Positions 57,629 to 64,000 of a DNA stretch of 64,000 nt are shown piece after piece. The stretch comes from Desulfurella acetivorans A63 (GTDB lineage: Bacteria; Campylobacterota_A; Desulfurellia; Desulfurellales; Desulfurellaceae). The notes beneath the pieces are model-generated. The model worked only from the letters and a program-made list of their open reading frames with translations. It did not search any database and was not told the DNA's origin. A program made the position numbers and the translations under genes. Every line of letters begins with the position of its first letter. Position 1 is the stretch's first letter. Location: contig CP007051.1 of assembly GCA_000517565.1 (NCBI GenBank), positions 434,001 to 498,000 on the forward strand, written 5' to 3'.

Positions 57629-57853
57629 ATGAGACTCATAGATTCAAAGGTTTTACAAGAAGTAAGGGTAGTTGGATTTGAATCCGGTTGTAGATCAAAA
57701 GAAAGATTGTTACAGCTTGGCATTGTGCCAGGAGTTATTTTGAAGATAAAACGACTTGCACCATTTGCCGGGCCATTGATTGTTTCAATTGAAGGTAGTG
57801 ATGTAGTGTTGGGCCGTGGTATTGCAAAAAAAATAATCGTGGAAGAGATATGA
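57629..57853 (+). CDS. feoA: Ferrous iron transport protein A
   Basis: Small SH3-like cytoplasmic partner of FeoB, 74 aa from the ATG at 57629. Family blocks: VRVVGFESGCRSKERLLQLG, IVPGVILKIKRLAPFAGPLI and the closing VVLGRGIAKKIIVEE. A longer in-frame start at 57569 would be inside the promoter and is rejected. The gene has a near-leaderless start: no Shine-Dalgarno is seen and the predicted transcription start is within a base or two of the ATG. It overlaps feoB by 4 bases. Confidence 0.93.
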   Translation: MRLIDSKVLQEVRVVGFESGCRSKERLLQLGIVPGVILKIKRLAPFAGPLIVSIEGSDVVLGRGIAKKIIVEEI

Positions 57854-59742
57854 AAATTGCACTAATAGGCCAACCAAATTGCGGTAAAAGTACAATATTT
57901 AATCAGCTTGCAGGGTATAAAAGTATTAGCGCAAATTTTCCAGGTGCTACAGTTTCGTATACTATAGGAAAATTTTACTTTCAAAATAAGTCTATTGAGT
58001 TAGTTGATTTGCCTGGTACATACTCATTAAGCTGGTATGATGATGCAGAAAAGGAAAGTGTAAAAGCTTTAGCTAGCATGGATTTTGACTGTATTATCAA
58101 TGTTTTAGATGCATCAACTATTACAAGAGGCCTAGAATTGACATTGGAGCTCATCTCACTTGATAAGCCCATGGTTGTTGCATTAAATATGATGGATGAA
58201 GCCAAAAAGAAAGGTATAGAAATTGACATATCAAAACTTGAAGATTCAATTGGTGTAAAAGTAATTCCAGTAATTGCAAAACAGGCAAAAGGTATCAAAG
58301 ACTTGATTAGCGCAGCCTTAACAGCTCAAAAACCCATTAAAAGATGCATATATTCAAAAAGACTTGAAAGCTTTATAGAAAGTTTGGAGCAATGCCTTAA
58401 ATCTCAGGCAACTACATTGATTTTGCCTCCAAAGCTTATTGCAATAAAAGCCATTGAAGGTTTTTCTGCATGTGAAGAAATCGTCAGTTGGTATCCAAAG
58501 TGTCAAGATTTGCTTGAAACTACAAGGGTTTTATTAAACAATGGCGCTGAAATTACAAAAGAAAGACATGCTTTGTGTCTTGATATTTTTGAATATAGTG
58601 CAAAAGTAAAAGACTCAAAAGGTTTGCCAATAAGCGAAAAAATTGATGAAATTTTATTGCACCCGATATGGGGTTATGTAAGTTTATTTTTAATATTTAT
58701 AGCTATTTTTTTTATAGTATTTGAAGGTGGTTCTCCATTTGAGAGTTTAATTGATAAGTTTTTTTCATTTACAGATGAATATTTGCAATCAAACATTCAT
58801 AATGCGTTTTTGCTGTCTCTTATAAAAGGCGCAATTGATGGCATAGGCGCTGCCATTGGAATTGCTTTGCCTTATTTAGTGCCTTTTTTTGTAATACTCA
58901 GCATACTTGAAGATAGTGGATACTTATCTCGTATAGCCTTTTTAATGGATTCATTAATGCATAAAATTGGTGTCCATGGAACAAGCGTAATACCTTTTAT
59001 TATGGGTTATGGATGTAGTGTACCTGCTGTTATGGCTACAAGGATAATAAGGGACAAAAGGGAAAAATTTATCAGTGCTTTTTTGGCTACACTTATACCG
59101 TGCGCTGCAAGAACCACAGTAATTATGGGGCTTGTAGCATTTTTTATTGGTCCTGTGTATGCAATTTTGCTTTACCTATTAAATCTTGTTGTGATAGGTA
59201 TTGCTGGAACAATTCTAAAAAAGATATTACCGGGGATTAGTCCTGAGATTTTATTCGATATTCCTCCATATAGAACACCAACATTAAAAACAACAATTAT
59301 AAAAACATGGTATAGAATAAAAGATTTTGTTTATGTAGCCATACCGCTTTTGGTTGGTGGAAGTATTGTGCTTTCGTTAATTGATTATTTTAATTTTGCA
59401 AAATATATAAATTATGTTTTTGCTCCATTTATGGAACTTTTGGGTTTACCTGTTGCTATTGGCATAGTTCTAATTTTTGGTATATTTAAAAAAGAATTAA
59501 CACTACTTATGCTTGCACAGGCTTTGGGTTTAAGTTCAATTTCTGCTGTTTCAAAAATGCTTAGCGTTGAACAAATCTTTGTATTTACTATATTTGTCAT
59601 GTTTTACATACCTTGTTTGGCAACTATTTCTACGCTGTATAGAGAAATTAGGCTTAAAGGCACAATTTTAATTACAGTATCAAGTGTACTAATTGCTACG
59701 GTATTAGCTTTTATTGCTCATTTGATATTTTTAGTTATTTAG
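57850..59742 (+). CDS. feoB: Ferrous iron transporter B
   Basis: Inner-membrane Fe(II) transporter with an N-terminal GTPase; 630 aa, at the short end for FeoB. G1 is ALIGQPNCGKSTIFNQL at residue 3, G3 VDLPGTYSLSWYDD near 55, G4 ALNMMDEA near 115. The membrane domain has about eight helices; gate motifs are VIPFIMGYGCSVPAVMATR near 380 and FGIFKKELTLLML near 540, with IPCAARTTVIMG between. With FeoA it gives high-affinity ferrous iron uptake under reducing conditions. FeoC is absent. The end overlaps convergent folP by 12 bases. Confidence 0.96.
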   Translation: MKIALIGQPNCGKSTIFNQLAGYKSISANFPGATVSYTIGKFYFQNKSIELVDLPGTYSLSWYDDAEKESVKALASMDFDCIINVLDASTITRGLELTLELISLDKPMVVALNMMDEAKKKGIEIDISKLEDSIGVKVIPVIAKQAKGIKDLISAALTAQKPIKRCIYSKRLESFIESLEQCLKSQATTLILPPKLIAIKAIEGFSACEEIVSWYPKCQDLLETTRVLLNNGAEITKERHALCLDIFEYSAKVKDSKGLPISEKIDEILLHPIWGYVSLFLIFIAIFFIVFEGGSPFESLIDKFFSFTDEYLQSNIHNAFLLSLIKGAIDGIGAAIGIALPYLVPFFVILSILEDSGYLSRIAFLMDSLMHKIGVHGTSVIPFIMGYGCSVPAVMATRIIRDKREKFISAFLATLIPCAARTTVIMGLVAFFIGPVYAILLYLLNLVVIGIAGTILKKILPGISPEILFDIPPYRTPTLKTTIIKTWYRIKDFVYVAIPLLVGGSIVLSLIDYFNFAKYINYVFAPFMELLGLPVAIGIVLIFGIFKKELTLLMLAQALGLSSISAVSKMLSVEQIFVFTIFVMFYIPCLATISTLYREIRLKGTILITVSSVLIATVLAFIAHLIFLVI

Positions 59743-60927
59743 CTGATAAGCTAGCTCAAGTGCTTCTTTGTTTGCAGCAACATCATGTACTCTAAAGATG
59801 CGCGCACCATTGAAATAGCTTGCAACATTTGCCCCAATTGTACCGAATAGTCTTTCGTTTACATCTTTGTTTAAAATGTTGCCAATAAAGCTTTTTCTTG
59901 ATAAGCCAACTAATATAGGTCTGCCAAATACTTTAAAACTTTCTATATTTTTAATTATATCGATATTATGGTTTAGTGTTTTGCCAAAACCAATGCCTGG
60001 ATCTAAAACAATCTTTTTTTTATCAAAATTATTTTTTAACAATTTGCTCATTGCATTTTCGAAAAAATCGTTGATTTCTGTGATTAAATTTTGGTATATT
60101 GGATTTTCTTGCATGGTTTTTGGTTTACCTTTGGTATGCATTATAACGCAAGAATAATTACAGTCCAATATACACTCGCTCATTTTTTCATCAAAAGTAA
60201 AACCACTTATATCATTGATTATTGAAACATCATACTCAAAAGCTTCTTTTGCAACACTTGAATTGAATGTATCAACAGATAAAATTATCTGAGGAAATCT
60301 TTTTTTAATGGCTTCTAAAACAGGAAATAAACGCTTTTTTTCTTCTTCAACTGGTACTGTTTCACTAAAGGGTCGTGTTGATACAGCACCAATATCAACA
60401 ATGTCTGCTTTTTCATTTAATATTTGTTCGCACCTAAATAGAGCCTTGCTTACAGTATCATATTTCCCTCCATCGTAAAATGAATCTGGTGTAACATTAA
60501 GTATACCCATAATGATATAATTTTTCTTTAGATCAAAGATTTTTTCGCCTACTTTCCATAAAAATTCACCAAAATAGGCGTCTAATTGATTATTTAATTT
60601 TTCACCCAGCTCTCTTAAGTCTTTAAAGTTTTGAATTTTTAACTTATTGGAAAATTTATACAGTCTTTTTATGTCACCAAAAACTAAACAGTCAGTTTTT
60701 GCAGTTTTTGCTGTAATAGTATCTTTTGACACACATGCGTCAATACCACATGATAAAGCTTCCTGTTTTATAATATTTGCTATATAAAAATCACAATCAT
60801 AAATTAAAAAAGAAAGGTTAATTGTTTTGTTTATCATTAGTTCAATGCCAATATCGTCAGCCTTAATATTTTGCATTAATTGTTTTGCCTGATCTTTTGA
60901 GTGTATTTTTATTAGATCAAACTTCAC
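59731..60927 (-). CDS. folP: Dihydropteroate synthase with N-terminal extension
   Basis: Makes dihydropteroate from pABA and the pterin pyrophosphate. The catalytic TIM barrel takes residues ~135-398: YIMGILNVTPDSFYDGGKY near 138, ADIVDIGAVSTRPFSE near 178, SVDTFNSSVAKEAF, IINDISGFTFDEKM, CVIMHTKGKPKTMQ and GRPILVGLSRKSFIG. The first ~130 residues form an extra alpha/beta domain of unknown role, found in DHPS of Aquificales and several other lineages, which makes the protein longer than the ~280-residue enterobacterial enzyme. It overlaps the end of ftsH by 11 bases, the common ftsH-folP order. Confidence 0.95.
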   Translation of the reverse strand: MKFDLIKIHSKDQAKQLMQNIKADDIGIELMINKTINLSFLIYDCDFYIANIIKQEALSCGIDACVSKDTITAKTAKTDCLVFGDIKRLYKFSNKLKIQNFKDLRELGEKLNNQLDAYFGEFLWKVGEKIFDLKKNYIIMGILNVTPDSFYDGGKYDTVSKALFRCEQILNEKADIVDIGAVSTRPFSETVPVEEEKKRLFPVLEAIKKRFPQIILSVDTFNSSVAKEAFEYDVSIINDISGFTFDEKMSECILDCNYSCVIMHTKGKPKTMQENPIYQNLITEINDFFENAMSKLLKNNFDKKKIVLDPGIGFGKTLNHNIDIIKNIESFKVFGRPILVGLSRKSFIGNILNKDVNERLFGTIGANVASYFNGARIFRVHDVAANKEALELAYQLNN

Positions 60928-62713
60928 TTTGTGGTTCCTTTAAGATTTCATCTATATCAGCTGAAGTTATAACTTCTTTTTCAAGAAGTGTCTGAGCCAT
61001 TTTTGTAATATGACCTTTATGTTGCAATATGATATTTTTTGTGGTTTGATACGCATCATCTATAATTCTTTTAATTTCTCTATCAATAAGACGAGCCGTA
61101 TCTTCGCTAAAGTTTTTATGTGTTGCAATCTCTCTACCTAAAAAAACTTCATCTTTGCTTGTAGCGTAATTTAGTGGGCCAAGTTCACTCATACCCCATT
61201 CGCAAACCATTTTTCTTGCTATATCAGTAGCCCTTTCGATATCATTTCCAGCGCCCGTAGTTATGGTATTTAACATAACTTCTTCTGATACTCTACCACC
61301 TAAAAGTACACATATTCTATTTATTAAATACTCTTTGTCATAAGTATATTTATCGCCTTCAGGAAGCTGTTGCGTTACACCAAGAGCCATGCCTCGCGGT
61401 ATTATAGTTACTTTATGGATTGGATCTGTTTTTGGCAAAAGTTTAGCTACAATTGCATGTCCTGACTCATGATATGCTGTAATTTCTTTTTCTTCATCGC
61501 TAATAATAACGCTTTTTCTCTCTGGTCCCATAAGCACTTTATCTTTTGCTAGTTCAAAATCTTCCATCTCAACTTCTTTTTTGTTTTTTCTAGCGGCAAA
61601 AAGCACTGCTTCATTTACAAGGTTGGATAAATCTGCTCCCGAAAACCCTGGTGTTGATTTGGCTATTATTTCTAAGTTTACATTTTTAGCAAGTGGTATG
61701 TTTCTCGTATGAACTTTAAGTATCTCAAGACGCCCTCTTACGTCAGATTTTGATACAATTACCCTTCTATCAAACCTGCCTGGTCTTAAAAGCGCAGGGT
61801 CTAATACATCTGGTCTATTTGTTGCCGCCATTATAATGACGCTTTCGTGCGTTTGAAAGCCATCCATTTCTACGAGTAATTGATTTAGCGTTTGTTCTCT
61901 TTCATCGTGCCCACCACCTATGCCAGCTCCTCGCTGTCTACCCACAGCGTCTATTTCATCAATAAATACAATGCAGGGAGCAGAGCGTTTCGCCTGTGCA
62001 AATAAATCCCTAACCCTGCTTGCACCAACACCTACAAACATTTCTACAAAGTCAGATCCGCTTATGCTATAAAAAGGTACTTTTGCTTCACCAGCAACAG
62101 CTTTTGCAAGTAATGTTTTGCCAGTACCAGGTGGTCCTACAAGCAAGACGCCTTTTGGTATTTTTGCACCAAGTTGAATAAATTTTTTTGGATATTTTAA
62201 AAATTCTATAATTTCCTGTAATTCTTCTTTTGCTTCTTCGACGCCTGCAACATCTTTAAAAGTTATAGGGTTTTTGTCAGATGTTATAAGCTGGGCGTTG
62301 CTTTTGTTAAACGACAAAACTTTACCGCCTTTTTGCATTTGGTTTGAAAAGTAAAAAAATAATATTAAAAAAACAATCATTGGAGCCCAATACATTAAAA
62401 ATATATCTAGCATTGTGTTTTTTTCTTTTGGTACAATATCTATTTTTACATTGTGCTTTGTTAGTAAATCAATAATACTTGGAGCGCTAGCTGGTAAAAT
62501 ATAGGTTTTGTATTGTTCGTTATTTATACTAAAATATATTTCTTTTTCGTCTTTAATTGTAACTTTTTTAATCAGATTTGAATTAACAGAACTAACAAAT
62601 TCGCTATAGCTCATTTGGTTTTGACTATATTGAGACTTATTGAATATATTAAATAAAATAATAGTCGCTATGATAATACCAAGCCAAAGGACAATATTTC
62701 TATAATTTACCAT
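60917..62713 (-). CDS. ftsH: ATP-dependent zinc metalloprotease FtsH
   Basis: Membrane-anchored hexameric AAA+ protease, 598 aa. Two transmembrane helices ([18 protein letters not shown] near residue 8; [20 protein letters not shown] near 105) flank a periplasmic loop. Walker A is [18 protein letters not shown] near 193, Walker [13 protein letters not shown], the SRH region [21 protein letters not shown], the zinc site [14 protein letters not shown] near 415, and the third ligand region ends [19 protein letters not shown]. FtsH degrades LpxC in some bacteria, which would link it to lipid A control. It leads the ftsH-folP unit. Confidence 0.98.
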   Translation of the reverse strand: MVNYRNIVLWLGIIIATIILFNIFNKSQYSQNQMSYSEFVSSVNSNLIKKVTIKDEKEIYFSINNEQYKTYILPASAPSIIDLLTKHNVKIDIVPKEKNTMLDIFLMYWAPMIVFLILFFYFSNQMQKGGKVLSFNKSNAQLITSDKNPITFKDVAGVEEAKEELQEIIEFLKYPKKFIQLGAKIPKGVLLVGPPGTGKTLLAKAVAGEAKVPFYSISGSDFVEMFVGVGASRVRDLFAQAKRSAPCIVFIDEIDAVGRQRGAGIGGGHDEREQTLNQLLVEMDGFQTHESVIIMAATNRPDVLDPALLRPGRFDRRVIVSKSDVRGRLEILKVHTRNIPLAKNVNLEIIAKSTPGFSGADLSNLVNEAVLFAARKNKKEVEMEDFELAKDKVLMGPERKSVIISDEEKEITAYHESGHAIVAKLLPKTDPIHKVTIIPRGMALGVTQQLPEGDKYTYDKEYLINRICVLLGGRVSEEVMLNTITTGAGNDIERATDIARKMVCEWGMSELGPLNYATSKDEVFLGREIATHKNFSEDTARLIDREIKRIIDDAYQTTKNIILQHKGHITKMAQTLLEKEVITSADIDEILKEPQSEV

Positions 62714-62734
62714 CTTTCATTCCTCCCGCTAAAT

Positions 62735-62763
62735 CTTATATCAAAAATTATTGTATTCTTCAA
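62735..62763 (-). promoter_or_regulatory. Promoter for ftsH-folP
   Basis: On the minus strand TTGAAG (62763-62758), a 17-base spacer and TATAAG (62740-62735), followed by GGGAGGA before the ftsH ATG. It physically overlaps the divergent tlpA-like promoter. Confidence 0.68.
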
Positions 62764-62779
62764 GATAATGTGATATTAT
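62751..62779 (+). promoter_or_regulatory. Promoter for the TlpA-like gene
   Basis: TTGTAT (62751-62756), a 17-base spacer and TATTAT (62774-62779). The expected transcription start falls at or next to the GTG codon at 62788. Confidence 0.6.
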
Positions 62780-62787
62780 TCCAAACT

Positions 62788-63252
62788 GTGAGAAAGTTTA
62801 AATGGACTTTTTTTATACTTTTTTTTGCCATAGTTTCATGTAGCCCAAAAAACACCAGCATGGATATAAATCTACATGGTGTTAACACTGGTAATATAAA
62901 CCTGCTATCACTAAAAGGTAAAGTTATTTTAATAAATATATTTCAAACGGATTGCCCTGTTTGCCAAGAAGAAGTTCCTTCTTTAAATAAGCTCTATAAT
63001 TACTACAAAAATAATAAAAACGTTAAAATCATTGGTATAAGTCTAAATTCAGACGGCTTAAATTCATTTATTGATTATTATGGAATCAGATATCCTGTAT
63101 ATACAATAAACCAATCAAATTTGTCAAAACTTGGAGGCGTTGCTTACACTCCCACTACAATTTTAATTGATAAAAACGGCAATATAATAGAAAGATTTGT
63201 TGGATTCAGGGATTTTTATTTTTTAAGCACAAATATAAATATACTTCTCTAA
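62788..63252 (+). CDS. TlpA/ResA-like thioredoxin-fold lipoprotein
   Basis: A periplasmic membrane-tethered thiol-disulfide protein of ~154 aa. A short lipoprotein signal (FKWTFFILFFAIVSC) is followed by an AhpC/TSA-type thioredoxin fold: LSLKGKVILINIFQTDCPVCQEEVPSL, with the redox pair in DCPVCQE near residue 59, and the cis-proline in GVAYTPTTILIDKNG. The CPVC centre matches ResA/TlpA-type reductants used in cytochrome c maturation or other thiol repair. I start at the GTG at 62788: the frame's upstream GTG (62770) lies under the predicted -10. Its end overlaps the panE-like gene by 4 bases. Confidence 0.82.
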   Translation: MRKFKWTFFILFFAIVSCSPKNTSMDINLHGVNTGNINLLSLKGKVILINIFQTDCPVCQEEVPSLNKLYNYYKNNKNVKIIGISLNSDGLNSFIDYYGIRYPVYTINQSNLSKLGGVAYTPTTILIDKNGNIIERFVGFRDFYFLSTNINILL

Positions 63253-64000
63253 ACAAGTTTGCTAAATAGTTTTGTCTTTTCAAGTATTTTTACAATGTTA
63301 TATAAACTTTCGTTATATGGAGCATTTTTGCCAATTTGTTTTGCCACTTTAACCACATAGCCATTTAGGTATTCAATTTCTGTTTTTTTGCCTTTTCTTA
63401 AGTCTTCGCCAACGCTTGCTTTCCATACATCTGGTTTAAATTTGCTTGCAAAATCTATTACTTGATCGGCGATTTGGTCTAAATCTATGCCGTGAGGTTT
63501 GTCAAATACATCAACAATTTCTCTAGATAGCTTTGAAGAAAATTCAAGTTCGCTTTTTTCGAAGCTTTTAAGGCCAGTTAGAGCATTTATAGTAGCACAG
63601 CTACAGTAAAATATAAACTTCCACCATTTTTCACTCATTATGTTATCAACAACCATTGTATTTAATCCACATTTATTAAAATTTTGGGCAAAATACATAG
63701 CTTTTTGTTTATTTAAAAAATAACCTATTTTTTGACCGTTGTTCATAAAATTATCTAACACATTGTCGTTTATTGTAGCACCAATTAGGCTTGCAATAGG
63801 AAAAATAAGCGTTTTATCAAGTTTTGATAGCAATACTTCTTCTGTGTAAATACCATTTTGAACTGTTAATATAGGTGTATTTTGTGTGGCTTTTAGAATA
63901 TTTTCTATGGCATAATCAACATCAAAAGATTTTGTAGCCAGAATAATGCAATCGTATTTTTTATCAATTTTGTCCTTAATATTAAATGTATGTGTATTAA
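63249..64000 (-). CDS. panE: 2-dehydropantoate 2-reductase family protein (5' end cut by window)
   Basis: C-terminal ~250 residues of a PanE/ApbA-family oxidoreductase, which reduces ketopantoate with NADPH in pantothenate synthesis. The frame is open to the window end, where the conserved DCIILATKSFDVDYAIENIL and ILTVQNGIYTEEVLL are seen; the Rossmann GxGxxG start lies outside. The catalytic lysine and C-terminal helices lie in MSEKWWKFIFYCSCATINAL (NxxxN-type region) and IEYLNGYVVKVAKQIGKNAPYN, the last with the typical E-x-x-x-L-N-G block. Paralogues of this family exist with other substrates, so panE is the best but not the only option. Confidence 0.86.
   Translation of the reverse strand, partial: NTHTFNIKDKIDKKYDCIILATKSFDVDYAIENILKATQNTPILTVQNGIYTEEVLLSKLDKTLIFPIASLIGATINDNVLDNFMNNGQKIGYFLNKQKAMYFAQNFNKCGLNTMVVDNIMSEKWWKFIFYCSCATINALTGLKSFEKSELEFSSKLSREIVDVFDKPHGIDLDQIADQVIDFASKFKPDVWKASVGEDLRKGKKTEIEYLNGYVVKVAKQIGKNAPYNESLYNIVKILEKTKLFSKLV

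Overview
The window is a dense, strongly AT-rich chromosomal segment from a diderm bacterium. It holds a complete lipid A/Kdo export and assembly cluster, BamA, BamD and Skp, LolC/LolD, a TonB-dependent receptor and tmRNA. Short intergenic gaps, 4-base ATGA overlaps, a disrupted ATP-citrate lyase locus, FeoAB, CstA and oxygen-independent enzymes suggest an anaerobic or microaerophilic, possibly thermophilic, Desulfurella/Hippea-like organism. That placement is inferred from gene content and base composition; no 16S rRNA is present. I see no phage, insertion sequence, CRISPR array, tRNA or rRNA gene.

Layout. 1-5.9 kb: pheT (cut by the window edge), ileS, an AMMECR1 protein and an unknown membrane protein, closed by a terminator. 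6-10 kb: cstA, a small CC/Se-family-like protein, rsmE and an unusual methyltransferase. 10-26.8 kb: one long plus-strand run, rpmE, a TusA-like protein, a DciA-like protein, a vestigial tsaB start, bamD, hsp20, lon, lolC/E, lolD, bamA, skp, lpxD, fabZ, lpxA, lpxB, a DUF374 acyltransferase, lpxK, msbA and waaA, which is an envelope-building supercluster. 26.8-29.7 kb: minus-strand btuB and tonB behind a cobalamin riboswitch. 29.8-36.4 kb: NAD synthesis (nadA, nadC, a free-standing amidase and nadE), a sirtuin, a DNA glycosylase, coaE, then trxA and trxB. 36.4-39 kb: hisC, tyrA and cmk on the minus strand. 39-44.2 kb: an osmoprotection block with two separate trehalose routes (TreT with DUF5752; a fused OtsA-OtsB) and an MscS channel. 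44.3-48.6 kb: a TPR protein, tmRNA, an RRM protein, hemW, an unknown protein and mnmA.

48.8-53.9 kb is the most interesting part. A V4R-domain protein, an HTH-cupin regulator and a crotonase-fold protein lacking the usual catalytic glutamates precede aclB and aclA, the two ATP-citrate lyase subunits. Each acl gene reads through conserved sequence but is broken by a single frame change, while catalytic motifs on both sides are intact. If the frameshifts are real, the key enzyme of the classical reductive TCA cycle has recently been lost. That would fit a lineage in which citrate synthase runs in reverse, as established for Desulfurella acetivorans.

54-64 kb: accB and accC, trpS with a site-2 protease, divergent feoA and feoB, folP and ftsH, a TlpA-like lipoprotein and the 3' part of a panE-like gene cut by the window end. 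Many transcription units have readable sigma-70-type promoters (TTGACA or TTGCAA, a 16-18 base spacer, TATAAT-like), often in divergent pairs.
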